Source of the DNA: Diadema setosum
Taxonomy: Eukaryota > Echinodermata > Echinoidea > Diadematoida > Diadematidae
Reading direction: 5' to 3'
Assembly: GCF_964275005.1 (NCBI RefSeq)
Contig: NC_092692.1
Span: 15,398,084-15,462,083 of the forward strand
Length of the DNA stretch: 64,000 nucleotides
The notes below the pieces were generated by a model. It was not told the origin of the DNA, did not search any database, and saw only the letters and a program-made list of their open reading frames with translations. Made by a program: the position numbers and the translations under genes. Every line of letters starts with the position of its first letter. Position 1 is the first letter of the stretch. Positions 13,060-39,400 of the stretch are shown here, piece by piece.

Positions 13060-13140
13060 GCGTCCTTAGCAACGCCGTCAAAGGCCATGGCCCGTCATGC
13101 GTGACTATCGCATGCGGCGAGCTCCCCGTCGTATCTATAA
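13060..13140 (+). promoter_or_regulatory. Probable tektin-3 core promoter (X-box half-site and TATA box)
   Basis: CTATAAACATAAAA around 13134-13147 is TATA-like and would place transcription start near 13165, giving a 5' UTR of about 280 nt before the ATG at 13443. About 75 nt upstream of the TATA, GCGTCCTTAGCAAC (13060-13073) has a perfect AGCAAC X-box right half and a poor left half. The region is more GC-rich than its surroundings. Functional reading is inferred from position. Confidence 0.45.
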
Positions 13141-13442
13141 ACATAAAAGCCACAGTCGTGCGGGGAGAGTACACGCGCGGAGTAGTGCTGCCACTTTTCG
13201 CCGGGGTATTGCCCAGTTTAGACAAGTTTTAGAGTGGATATTCCAGTCCTAACTGCGAATCATTTTGACAACATTTTGCTGTGACAACAGTTTGAAGTTT
13301 ACCTGACTGACTTTACTTCGCTGTCTTCTCATTGGAGTTGTTTCACTCGCACGAGGGACAGTTTCTGATCTCGTTACCGTCAAGTACCTATTTCATCACA
13401 GAGTTGAAGCGTGTTCTTACAAAACCCCCACAAACCAGCACC

Positions 13443-26913
<13,471 letters not shown>

Positions 26914-27708
26914 AGCCGGGGCGCGATATCCCGGCATCAAATGGACACGTGGGTCGAATTCAGCTGATTTTGAGAACTGCTACGCGTTTGACTCCTTCGG
27001 AAAGCGAATCAGTCAATATTTTCTCAATACTGTGCTTTGCTAGCTGTGTTTTTTCGTTTCTTCAACACGTTTCTGAGCGTGACATGTCTCGGTTTCTGTG
27101 CCGAACGTATGTGTATATTATCTTCCGTTGCTTTCGAAATGCCCATTTTTAAGAGATTGTGTTCAACATCTTTCCTCTGTCGATAATCTTCTTACCTCTT
27201 AAATGATGTTGCATAAAAATATACAGCAACTGACGCAAGTAGGCAACTACCATGTTGACGTCAGAGCACATACGGATTTGCTTTATCGTCATCACTCTAA
27301 CATTGTGAAGATGTTGCTTTTTATTTTCTGAATTCGATAGACCTCATTATGGACAAAATGTTGTTGCCATGACGATTGTCTGCTTGCTTTTCAAACTTGT
27401 CCTTGTACGTGAAATGAGTTTAAAATAACCCCAGATCGGATTTCTGCAGTTAACGTTCGTGAAAGGGCAAAGTACGTCTGTCATAAGCTTTGAAAAGTAC
27501 ATGTCTCTGCAGTTCTACTTGCAGTCTACTCAATACTGAGTAAATCTATGTGGAGTTAGTGTATGTGCAAGGGTTTAAACTGTGACCACTAGTATGGCGC
27601 CCTCTGTCGCCAATATATTAAATGCCTACCATTATCTTGATTGTATCTATTCGTTCATTGTCATCATCATCTTTTTTTTTTCTTTTTAATCGGGACTCAA
27701 GTGTTTTT

Positions 27709-27714
27709 AATAAA
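27709..27714 (+). terminator. Candidate poly(A) signal of tektin-3
   Basis: AATAAA about 800 nt after the tektin-3 stop codon, the first canonical hexamer I found in the 3' flank on this strand. Confidence 0.4.
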
Positions 27715-28922
27715 GGCATCTCGATTTGTTTTTCATCAAGGGATCGTCTTACACGCACATATTATTAACTTCATAAATTTCAATAACTATTACACCCCTA
27801 TATTGATTAGATCAGTTATTACATTTAAGATATGTAGGCCTAGAGTAGGAAACCTGCGTAGGGGAACCCGAAGAATTAGCATTACAGTATGCAATATCAC
27901 CATATGTATATAATCTAAATATTGTCAAAGGCATTATAAGGAATTCAGATGCAAATTCCTGTATCTAGAAGGGTTTCTGCATTTGTATTCTACGTTGGTT
28001 TTTTTTTTTTTTTTTTTTTACATATTTATAAGCCTAAGTTCATATATTTTTCTTGCTCTTAATTGATATGAAAAACAGTGCATCCGTCCAACATTGTTGT
28101 GCATTAGTAGGCTAGATATCATAATTCTATCATATCTGCATGATTATATTAGTAATTATATTTTTCCTGATGCTTATTTTGCCTTCAGAATGTAACATAT
28201 TCATGCCGCCATGTAAATTGATCATGTCGTTTATGAAGTTGATCGGCATGAAAAGAAGAAAATTTTGATTATTGCTATTGTCAATGATGAATATGATTTA
28301 CATTTTCTACATGCCCGTTGCCTGACATTTGCTGTGCCTCAATGATTATTTCATTGTATATCGACAGTGGCAATAATTTCATTTTTGTTTCTGGGAGACA
28401 GCCAAAACTTGAAACGGAGAGAATATGAGATTGAACAAGATACCATCATAGAAAGCATATGAGGAACAAAATGGATCGTTAAAACTAAAAGCAGTATTTG
28501 GAGTTGTATATAATACGAGGAAGATTTTATCGCTTTGTACATTAGGGTGAAAGCGATGTTATATAGTCTTTGCAGATTTATGAATGAAATGTAATTATTG
28601 CCTTTTGCATGCCATAACATTATGATATGTTAGTGTTCAGAATTAACTATGCAATTCTTAAAAAAAAAGCTTCACTCGGTATGCTTTGTGTTTGTTCACG
28701 AGTGCGTGTAAAATAATCACGTGTGAAAAAATAAAACAAAAGCTTAATATTCACTATAAAATGCTTGTTTCTCTACGCGTTTATTCATTCTCATAGAGAC
28801 AAGAATTCTTACAAATTGTTTTCACCAGTAAAGGCGTTGGTGAAATATGGAACAAAGTTATCAGTGTGGATGGCATGATTTAAACGCACTCAGACGTGAC
28901 GAACTGTAGACTTCATGAGGCC

Positions 28923-29484
28923 TTAAAGGAGAAATCCCGGTCCAAATATAAGTTAGTCTGATAAAAAGTTTAGATAAGGAAGTTACGACATTATAAAGTT
29001 TGGCTAATTTCTGCAAAAAACAGTTCTTGTACAGTGAATATGAATATGTAAATGAGTGAGCTAACCATGTCATAACCTCACAACCCCCCCCCCCCCTAAA
29101 AAAAAAGGAAGGACAAAAATTCAATGTTTCTGTCATTGAAGTCTCAAACATGATGTTATTCACAATTGAATAATTTCAGAATAATGATCAATTAGATATA
29201 CCAGGATTTGAGCTTTTGGCATAATTGCGTCTGAATGAAAAACTGGAAATTTTATGTGTAAACTATGTGGCAAGTTGTGAGAGGATGACATGCTCACTTT
29301 GCCATTTGCATATTCATATTAACCATCCAAGAACTGTTTCCTGAAAAAAAATAGCGAAACTTCAAAATGTCAAAACTTCCTAATTTTCACCCGATTTTAA
29401 TCAAAATTTTACCGTTGAACTCGTAATATTAACTCTTTCTTATCGGACTAACTTTAATATATTTGGGCTGGATTTCCCCTTGAA
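28923..29484. mobile_element. Palindromic MITE, second TTAA-type family
   Basis: The left end TTAAAGGAGAAATCCCGGTC mirrors the right end, whose reverse complement begins TTCAAGGGGAAATCCAGCCC; the next 25 nt are also complementary (AAGTTAGTC-GATAA on both). Inner segments mirror too: CAGTGAATATGAATATG on the left, GCATATTCATATTAACC on the right. The centre has C- and A-runs and unrelated sequence. It has no coding capacity. Confidence 0.65.
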
Positions 29485-29689
29485 GGAGTCTAACATGAGC
29501 TGGTGAGGATATGTCTCTTTCTAAGCCGAAAACTGCATGCTATGAAGATAGCCCATTAGACGATGGCAATAACCGTGGTAATAAGTATAAAGCCTGACAG
29601 CTTACTGGGAAAATCGGCATGAGCATTGCCATTCGCTTGCGACACACTAGGAAAAAAAAAAACTCTTTTGGTATGTAAGCATATAGATA

Positions 29690-29800
29690 TTGAATTCAAT
29701 TCAATTCAATATAGATTTATTCACAATAAAACAAGAACATGAGTTCAGAAGCTGAACGTGTTCATTTTACAAAACACATACGAAATGTTAAAAATACATT
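29690..29800 (-). mobile_element. 3' end of a non-LTR retroposon, (ATTGA)n-tailed, copy 2
   Basis: Same layout as 21888-21998: repeated TTCAA units, then ATAGATTTATTCACAATAAA on the plus strand, then a shared stretch containing GTTCATTTTACA. It is a truncated copy without coding sequence. Confidence 0.6.
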
Positions 29801-30009
29801 TTTTTAAATTGTCTCTCAATATGACGAAAACACAGTACCACTGGTGAAAAATATTGAACAGTTTTAAATACATATAATTACAAGCCATATAATGGCCCCA
29901 TGAAGCATAGACTGATTGGGTTTCTCAAACTATTAAACATGAAATATAATAAATATACCCCACAAAACAGAAAAAAAAAGAAAAAAGGAAAAAATCCCAG
30001 CACATTCCG

Positions 30010-30013
<4 letters not shown>

Positions 30014-30078
<65 letters not shown>
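30014..30078. repeat. (TA)n microsatellite
   Basis: An uninterrupted TA run of about 60 bp, continued by TAATATA on the right. Confidence 0.95.
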
Positions 30079-30084
<6 letters not shown>

Positions 30085-30590
30085 ATATGAAAAGTTTGAA
30101 TGCAAACGCACATAAAACGCCATTTTCAAATTTGATAAAGTAAGGTCATCAAATAAAGATACACAACTTTCAGTGATCTTTTCAGTGATACAATTATACT
30201 TGCTACATTACAAGAAATATTTGTGAAGATGATATTTAATCCTTTCACATTTTATTCATTTTATTTGTTTTTCTGCAGTTTTAATCTCAAATATCTCAAA
30301 TCTGTTTTGCGTTAAAGCTATAAAAATGTAGGCCTACTACGCAGGTCACTTTTCTCATTTTTTAGATACAGTTTTCATACAGTTTAATACAGTGTATCAA
30401 TGACAAAATTATGTGCAGTCGGAAAGATAGATTCACTCTCAACTTTACTATAATATGAAAACGATACTTCGCTACTAATACAACATTTTTGCTTACAAGA
30501 AATTTTAGATTTTACACATTTACCACTTAAATCACGGGAAACCAAAATTGTTTTAGCTGCATAAAACTTGAGGTGCCTTTTTTTAAATGT

Positions 30591-31139
30591 CTACACTGCA
30601 AAAAGACCGGTGTTGAATATGAAACAACGAGATGGTGTTAAATTTCCGGTGCTCATTTATGGTGTTAGATTAACACCTCCGGGTGTCATTTCAAAACATA
30701 AAATTGTTTTTTTAATACCTTTTTAGTTACTATTCTTCTTGTTGACTTTGAACTTATAAATAACGATCTAAAATTTTCCGATAAAGTACTTGATTTTTGA
30801 ACAAAAAGGTGTGAACACATTTACACCACAGTAACACCAGTTGACGCGGTCTCCTATTGAAGCTGGACCGGTGTTGTACCATTGATATCAACACCAGCAA
30901 TATCAAATCAACACCATGCGGTGTCATTGTTGAATTAAAGTTCAATTAACACCAGTGCAGTGTTAAAAATACACCAGCTACAGTATCAAATTAACACCAC
31001 GAAGTGCCAGATGAACACTTTTCAACACCATCACAACATACTTTCCACACCTGTGAGTGTGGTCCTCTATTGACACTTGATCGGTGTTAAATCTAACACC
31101 CATGGTGTTAAATCTTACACCGATGTTTCTACAGTGTAG
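30591..31139. mobile_element. MITE-like element with CTACACTG termini and iterated GGTGT/ACACC
   Basis: Starts CTACACTGCAAAAAGACCGG and ends with the inverted counterpart (reverse complement CTACACTGTAGAAACATCGG). The interior is packed with degenerate copies, in both orientations, of GGTGTTAAAT and ATTAACACC. Terminal repeats plus internal sub-repeats point to a non-autonomous DNA transposon. I could not define a target-site duplication. Confidence 0.65.
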
Positions 31140-32738
31140 TATACTGCTTTAGTGCTGGGTGAAAATGTCTCCAGACATCGTATCTTATTCTTTGATAATA
31201 ACAATGATAACAACACTGAAGAAGTTACCCTGGGTAAATAAGACTTTATTATATTATAGGTTTTCCCGCCCAATTTCATGAGATTTGCATTCGAATTAAT
31301 GACAAGGCATTCAAATTCAAGCGATTTTGGTCACTGCTCCACTCTCACTATGCTCATGGTTCATTCTAATTCTTTGATCATTCAATTTCATTTCATGTTT
31401 TTTTTTTTTAAGATTCCATATATTTCATTCAGAATCTATTTAGAGAGAAATTCATTCAATTTCATTACTCAAAGTTGACATACAATTTCGCACCAGCTGG
31501 ATAGACGTTCAATTTTGTCCCAAATACCAATTTCAATTTCATTTATAGGAAAACAACTTGAATCAACATAAAAAAGTACCCACGCGTTTCACTTATCTTT
31601 TTTTTTTCACTGTGATATTTTGGATTGTACAATTTTTTTTTTTTTCATTTTAAAGTTTCATCTATTCAGTTCAGTCTACTGGTATTTGTATTTTGTGCAT
31701 TATTGCCTGTCGGCCTTTCTTCCAGCTTCACTTTATCCCATTACAGTATATCGTTGTAACTTAAGATAAGGGAATGGCTATATCTCATTTATCAGTTTAT
31801 TCTACTCCTACCTTCTCCCTGTCCATACGTCAAGTCATAAGTTGCCACAAGTGGCTCCGCCGTAGACTAGTTAAACCAAGGGTACTGCCAGTGACATCGT
31901 CTCACTTGTTTTTTTCTCTTTTTTTTTTAAATGCTTCGCTCTCTAATTGTATTGTATGAAGAATGTACATGTAGGCCTATGTGCTTTAAAGTGGAGTTAT
32001 ACAGGCTAGATTAGCTATCACATGGCAAAAGTCTCCTTTCACGGTACATTAACTTTACATAATTGTTCAAACAGATGATTAACTACAAAAAATTTATGAA
32101 TTTAAAGAAATAACGAAAACCACTGTCCACATGTCATAAGTGTTTGCCTTATCGTGAATTTGAATTCCTTGACGTTATTAAAGGCGATGCTGATGTGAAT
32201 TTGAACGCCCTTATAACATGTTTATTTGAGAAACTCATGAAATCGCATGCTGATGAAATTAAATTGAATGAACTACTTACTTTTTTGAATGTTGATCTGG
32301 GTGATCATTGAAATTCACTCGAACTTGAATGATCGCATTGTTAAATCGAGTGCTAATCTGATTAAATTGGACTTGAAAACCTATACTGTGTTATTATTAC
32401 TAATTATACCATGTCCGCCTGCCTTGGTCACGATTTAATTCTGCCTGCATCGGCTAAAACGGCGAGCCATGTAGCCAATGCTTCTGCGCTTGACCTCGTG
32501 TTCTAAACTAAAACATCATCTTCTTTTATCTCAGTCGATGCATCTAGCAGTTTATGTTCAAATAACACAGGGAGTTTTTAACCTTCTGTGTGCCCAAACA
32601 CTTTAAGTAGAGCATAAACTGTCAAAGCAGAGAAGTGAGCATGGAAAGCGGTCAATAATTAATTATAAATGGGCTCTAGAATCTCTGCAATCTGATTGGT
32701 CAATAGATTGTCATGCATTAATTTTTGCTGATCCACAC

Positions 32739-33006
32739 TGAGCCATGCGTCCGGTAAAATCCGAACGCATGGCTCAAGTCTTGTATAGTGTAGCAGCTGT
32801 ACCGGACGGATGATGGGGAATATGGTTGTATTTCATGACTTAACGGGCCCATCTTATAACGCAAATGATGCACAGGTCTATTTCGTGGATCAGTGAGAAT
32901 TTGATGCTCTCCTTTAACGTTGACACAGTCTAAAACCCACTCGCTGCGCTCGTGGGTTTAAACAGTTCCAAAGTTAAACTCGCGCATCCAATTCTCACCG
33001 ATCCAC
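32739..33006. mobile_element. Foldback element with two hairpins
   Basis: Hairpin 1: TGAGCCATGCGT (32739-32750) pairs with ACGCATGGCTCA (32765-32776) around a 14-nt loop. Hairpin 2: arms of about 57 nt from GTGGATCAGTGAGAATT (32885) to the inverse ending ATCCAC at 33006, centred on ACCCAC-TCGCTGCGCTC-GTGGGT. Arms are imperfect outside the ends and centre. Reads as a decayed foldback transposon; the true outer limits may be wider. Confidence 0.55.
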
Positions 33007-33308
33007 TCTGTCCGGTGCATAATTTGTATAATAATACATGGATATACGACAAATAAAGACAAGCAAGAAGGACGGAGCAAAATATTATCGTAACACAATG
33101 TATATTAATTGTGTGTATGTGTGTGTGGGTGTGCTTTACTTCGTAAGAAAAACGATGGACAGACAAAGAAGAAAAAAGACCGCTTATCTTAATGACATTG
33201 TATTGCACCTGCTCTATAAAGGAGTGTTATAAACAAAAATGAATCGCGTATTAAGCGACTGGTTTAATGACAGGGAAAGAGTGGTAATCCACCATGGATT
33301 GACGTATC

Positions 33309-33474
33309 TCGAAGTAAATCACTAGCAACCTCGGTGCTATTTGGTTCATCTCCAAGCAAATCACTAGCAACCTCAGTACTCATTGGTTCATCTCCAAGCA
33401 AATCACTAGCAACCTCGGTGCTCGTTGGTTCATCTCCAAGCAAATCACTAGCAACATCGGTACTCGTTGGTACC
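33309..33474 (-). repeat. 42-bp minisatellite, four units, open in one minus-strand frame
   Basis: Four head-to-tail units of 42 bp are read on the minus strand as a 14-residue repeat, P-x-S-T-E/D-V-A-S-D-L-L-G-D-E. The unit length is a multiple of three, so the frame (33264-33476, ATG at 33476) stays open through all units and about 15 residues beyond. There is no hydrophobic signal, and no splice partner or known family was seen. It may be a repeat exon of an unknown gene or simply a minisatellite. Confidence 0.75.
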
Positions 33475-36354
33475 ATGACCGATCAGATCAGGTGACATTG
33501 GACTACCGCATACGCAAGTTCCGAATAAAGCACGATATCTTATTCACAACATTATTCTTTGAACTAAGATAAAAGTTGACCGACTCGAGGCTTTTGACCA
33601 GTATTCCTGCGTAACGTGTTACGTGTTATACTCATACATTGAAACGTATAATGGTTCCTCCGGGATTCATTAACCTTCGAGATTTAAGGGCGTCCTTTGA
33701 AGATTGATAATTGAGATGGATAGAGCCTGGCAACACGCGGATAGAGCTCGCTTTTGAAGAAAATACCTCGGAGGTCATTGTGTGCAGCCATTCCGCACAC
33801 ACACTAATTTGGGCAATTATATTTTAGAGTTGTTCACTCAAATTACAAGATTGTGACTTCGTTATATAGCATGCCACGCACTGGCATTGAAGCAGACACC
33901 TGAAATTATGTATGCAATGCTTGTGTTGGTGTGGGATTACGTTACTTATGCTACATGTATTTTGTGAAAAGGATGGTAGCATTATTGTGGATGTGTTATG
34001 TGTCTCTTTAAGAAATATCATTGTTCACCACTCACAAAAACAACTTTTATAGCATACGCCAACCATATCACTCTTTTACAAGAGATAAAATAAAACATGA
34101 AAAAAAAACCCTTCTCAAGACATGTTAGATACGAAGTCTCACTTGCGATGATTGCGTGATGAAATAAGCAAGGTCAAATAACACAGGGAAAATATAGGCC
34201 CTACTTTTGGATGGATATGATTGACACTTTACGGCGGATTGTTATTCCAAAGATTGTTACTTTACGGCGGATTGTTATTCTTTATTATAAAGGATTGTTA
34301 CTTTACGGCGGACTACTGATTAAAGACTTTAGGAATTACCAACATTTATCTTACTTTCCTTCAAATATATATGATATGAATATGGTATTGTGCTTGATTC
34401 AAAAATTGTGAAGAAACCTAGGTGATCTGAACTGTCATGGAACCGTTGAGTAATAAGGTTGCAACTAATGAGTTTGGACAAATAGATTTACTAGTACGTG
34501 AAGGCAATGTGGATAACATTCTTCCCTTCTCACTAATTAGCCAGTCGCTCAGTGCGTGATTGATTTCTTGTTTATATACCAGGTAACTTTGTGAGACTCC
34601 TGCATGCTCAAGGTATGACAACTGATTTGAGTCAAGCGTGTGATGAACCCTATACTTAAGCCGGGATGGGGGTGGGAGGGTTGGTGGGGGGGGGGGGGGT
34701 AGGGGGGACTGAGAGGCCCCCTCCCCGAAATTCCGCGCGCTATGTTACCGTCGCAAAGAGCTATGGCCGCGATGTTATGAAATGAAACGAAATGAAAACA
34801 GCGTCGCCGACAAAATTTATCGAAAAAATAAAATTACGTCGCAGACAATCATGTGTGTGCCGATTTTCGTCGCGATGCCTCGTAGACGGCCGATGGGGGG
34901 GGGGGGGGGGCTGGAAATCCACCCCCTGAGCCTACCTAATAGCCCGGCCTATATTTTAGTGGACAACCACACAGACATAACACTTTACATGCACAGATAA
35001 AGTTTGCTCCATTTGTGACGATCGATGGACTTGTGTATTATACAATATAAACAGTGATCACCAGATAATCAGGAACAGATTCGGCAAGAACTCCGCACAA
35101 ACACAACATATTCAATGTAGCATACTTTTGATTGATCGATTGAATGATTTGATTTGATTTCTAAATTTGATTTCTAAAATACAAAGTCAATTGATCGAAC
35201 TAATTGAGCACAGTATAATTTGAATCTGACCATTAAAACAGATAAATGATTGATTCAAATATCCAACAAATTGAACTTGTTGTTTCAGCTGATTTACTGA
35301 ACCTTAACATTGCTTTCATCTGTACATATTTTAGCTGAAATATTTCCATTGTCCTTCAGTAATGTCTAAAGAAAATACCTAAATACAAAGATATAATCAC
35401 AGAGGTTTTATTTTCTATATTTTATATATTTGCCGCCAATTCCTGTAATACATTCGCTGTTTTGCAGCATGCAACTTGCATAAACATATTTCTGGTATAC
35501 TGTGCAATATACGAAATGGTATATTTCTGTATTATTTCCCCATCATTCACTCTAACTGTCACCCCTTACCTCTTCCACTATTATATTTCTACTTGTCCTT
35601 TGTTTTCTTCTAAATTCCCTATTACCCGTTTTCGCCTCTCCCACTAAGTCTCCATTTTCTTTCTTCCCCCCCCCCCTCTCTCTCTCTCTCTTCTGTCCTT
35701 TGGCTGTTTGGTGTAAGGATCGTTAGTTACGTTCACATGCAGTTGTCAAACTTGAAGTTTTGGTCGAAAACTTAACTGTCGATTATTAGCTCCACTCGTG
35801 AATTCATGACGCGTACCTAAACTTAAAGATACAACTTACACGACTTAAGAGAGAATCCCTCTCGATGATTACTATACGGGAAGTGCAAAGTCGATCTTCG
35901 CTATGACCAGGGAGGTGGGTCTTTTCCCACCTCCCTGCTATAACCTTGTGCCTATACAAAATAGCACGAACGACATATAAACGAGAAGCGATGTTCACGC
36001 TAGCTCACAAGACGGAGCGAAACTACGAGTGGCGACCCCCGTGACTAGTGCGATGTTTAGACCTCAAACCCTACGATGTCTTTTGGTTTTAATCATTGAC
36101 TAAACTTTAAGAAAACTAACTTTAGAGTGCATACGCATGGCGCTAAACTATAAGTTTATCATCTAGAGTTAAGTTTTCGGCCTTAACTTCACGTTTAGGA
36201 ACAGCGTGTTTGAACTGAGTCCCCATATTAAAAAGCAGAAGCCCCGCTTAAATTTGAAAGCCAAGAAGTGTTTCTGACATTTCCAATTTAAAGCGGGTGT
36301 GTGTGTGTGTGGGGGGGGGGGGCACTGTAGTGAGGTTTATACAGGTTTTCCCCT

Positions 36355-36360
36355 TTTATT
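36355..36360 (-). terminator. Candidate poly(A) signal of the LRR gene
   Basis: TTTATT on the plus strand gives AATAAA on the minus strand, about 140 nt after the LRR stop codon. Confidence 0.5.
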
Positions 36361-36496
36361 CTACTGTAGAATACTGCGCATAACACTGTATATCATTGTG
36401 TTGTCAATGCCTCATTCCAAAACAATGCCTAAACCACAACACGACTCCTTGATTTGATCATTAGAGCATTTTAACATTAGCATGATTTGGCATCTG

Positions 36497-39400
36497 TTAA
36501 TTGATAAGTAAATTCAAAATTAACAGAGACACAGCAGCAACAAAATGAAGTTTGTCGAATTCAGAGCTTCCTACGTCACTCACCATGCTCACTTGGTCAG
36601 GTTGGTTGGTCAAGGGGAGACCGTTAGGACCATTGAGCTCTGCAACATCATCCAGCCGTTGCCAAGCTTTGCACGTTAACGATGCGTTCCCCAAATCACG
36701 TCTTACCATGCTTTCAGATGAAAATTGTACAGATAAAGCGATGTCTATTACAATGGGTTGGTAGATGCTAAAAACCCCACATGACAAGACAATTTCTTGA
36801 TTGACAAAAGGATACAGATCAATTTCTATGAGATCTTTCTCACTGGGTTCATCGTGACGACCGAAGAGTGTATCACTAAGTAGGGGGCTTGAAGAGAACC
36901 ATGTGATGCTAGGTTCTGGTTGTGATATTACCGGACACTTAACAGACACAACTAAACTGTCATTTACAAAGGCACACACCGGCGAAGCCGTAATAAATGG
37001 TGGACAAGGGAACGATTCTTGAATAAGGTCTGTAACGAGGCGCCCTTCATTTATCCCTGGAGCAGCGCAGACGTCATTTTTAAAAGTCAAGTGATCATCA
37101 AGGCTGAGAAGCCAACGTAGGTTACAATCGCAGACGAGTGGGTTATTGTTTACATCCAGTGTAAGATACAACAACCGCATGTTGAAAAGACTTGTAGGGA
37201 CGATAGACACATCTAGATAACGTAAATCGTTACTTGCTAAGTCCAAATAGGTAAGGTGCGAAAATATGCTGAGCTGTGTATTTCCATTCTTAATTCCTAA
37301 TAAACCGATTTCGTTACCCTTCAAATTTAGGATTTCAAGTGGATATATGATGTCAGTCCTAGAACATTTAGATAGAAAAGAAATGCGATTGTAGGACAAG
37401 TCAAGGTTACGAAGCTGACAATATAAGTACAAGATACGGTCACAGTCAAGGAAGTTCATCATATTTCTGCTAAGGTTAAGAGAAACAGCAATCGGTGCAA
37501 AAATGGGTGGGATATTCACTAATTTGCTGAATGAATACTCAAGGCTTTTAAGATTCGGTGAGTGTAATTCTTGGCTCAAATCTGGAAATGAAAGTTTCGA
37601 CTTCAACGCAAGTTTTTCAAAGGTGACGTATTCCATATTATCTAATAGTTGAATTAAAGAGCTATCGGTAACAATTATTTCCCTCAAGGAAAGATATCTT
37701 AATTGAGGTATTACACAGTGAGTCTCATTGAACTCTCCTACAGTTCCGCCGGTAATGCTGAGGTGCAACCTTGCCGTTAGGGTAGAGAAATCACTGCAGG
37801 TGAGTTCAACAGATGACGTCAGTAACAGATCTACCGATTTCACCTGTTCGAGGAAATGAAAACTTTTAGGCGAGATTGGCGTCCCCTCTCTGCTCCCAAA
37901 ACACAGGGATTTCAATGGAAGTGCTGCAACAAGACTTAAATCCACACTTACAAATGGATTACGGCAAATCCAAAGTTCATTAAGTTCCGGACAAAGCTGG
38001 ACAAGATTTTGCGGGATCTCCAGGAGACTGCTACCTCTTACATCCAGTTTTGTCATCACAGGAAGGCGAAATTCAAACACTGAAATACGGGTATTCATAA
38101 GATACAGTTCAGCTACTTGTGGGGTAGTCAGAAACGCTGACGGATCGATAAAGAAGAGTGGGTTGTTGTTGAGATTTATAAGTGCTAGTCGAGGTGAGAT
38201 GGGGAATCCGTATACTACTTGAATATTGTTGTATGCCAAAAATAATGCTTCAAGACTAAACACTACACCAAATGTATTAATATCGACAAATATCAATTCA
38301 TTTTCATAAACATATAGTCTCCGGAGGTGTCGGATGTCTGTAAGGGGAAACCAACGCTGTAAATAATTTCCGGAAAGATGGAGAACTTCCAGACTAAGAG
38401 GAAAAGCTATGTCTACGTCGGTGGACGATATTATGTTATGATGCAAGTTGATAGTTTGCAAATATGGAGTCTGAAATTGCCCACTTATAGATGATATTCT
38501 GTTTTCCTCTAGGTTTATATATTCCAGACTTGGGAGGTTGTCAAAACTGGAGGCTAGAACTGATGTGATTTTGTTGCCAGCCAGATATATTATTCTGAGC
38601 ATTTTTAGTCCGGTGACTGGAGGTACAACGCTAAGTTTGCTATCAGATATCGTAAGATCTGATAACGATGGTAGTCTCGTGACATTGTGCAGTCTTTCCA
38701 CCTGCGATGAGGACATGGTGAAGGAACGGAGAGAGGACTGGTTGGTAAACGAAATGATGTTTTTTGCGGCACCAACGACAGTAAAGGCTGTCAGTGTGTT
38801 GATGTTTTCCAGAGTGGACACAATTTTGAAATCTTTGTTTGTTCCACGAACATAAAGAAAAGCGAGCCCTCTAAGGCCAGAAGAGATGATTGTGCGTGAT
38901 AGGTACAATGTTTTCAAGTTAGGAAACCCATCGACGGAGCCGAATTCACTCAATCTGTTCCCTGAGAGTGATAAATATGTCATGCTGTCTGGGAATGCAT
39001 CAGATGCAACCCAGGAGATGCGATTATATTGTAAACTCACCACACGCAGGGAAGGGAGTGAAAACGTTCCAGATACTATGCCTTGAAGTCTGTTCTTACC
39101 AAGTTCGATCCTTTGCAGTTGAAACAGACCACTGAAAGACGAATTGTCAACCTTATAAATCATGTTCGCTTCCAACTCTATGGAACGAATATTGATTGGA
39201 AACTGATCTGCGGTAAAGCGCTTGATCCGGTTAAACGATAGGGAGAGTTGCTCCAGTCTCGGGGCTTCTTGTCTTAGGTGTTTTCCAACGTCTGAAATAG
39301 CGTTTCCCCACAACATAAGGGATCTTAGCGAGGTATTGTTGCCGAACACAGGGATTCTTGTCAACAGGTTTTCGGCAAGCGATGCGGTCTGGAGCTCTCT

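Larger units (their letters stand above)
26914..36354. other. Long gene-poor interval with several repeats
   Basis: After the tektin-3 stop comes its 3' UTR (poly(A) candidate AATAAA at 27709-27714). The rest has no recognised gene. It holds two MITE-like elements, a retroposon tail, an AT microsatellite, a foldback element, a 42-bp minisatellite, three short repeats of CTTTACGGCGGA (34227-34312) and G-runs near 34687 and 34896. A fragment near 31224-31254 (TTACCCTGGGTAAATAAGA) resembles the tail of the SINE at 62392. Confidence 0.55.

Noticed and set aside
13332-13442. Longer tektin-3 N-terminus
   Set aside because: The upstream frame opens at TTG, not ATG; the first ATG, in good context, is at 13443 and gives a normal-length tektin.
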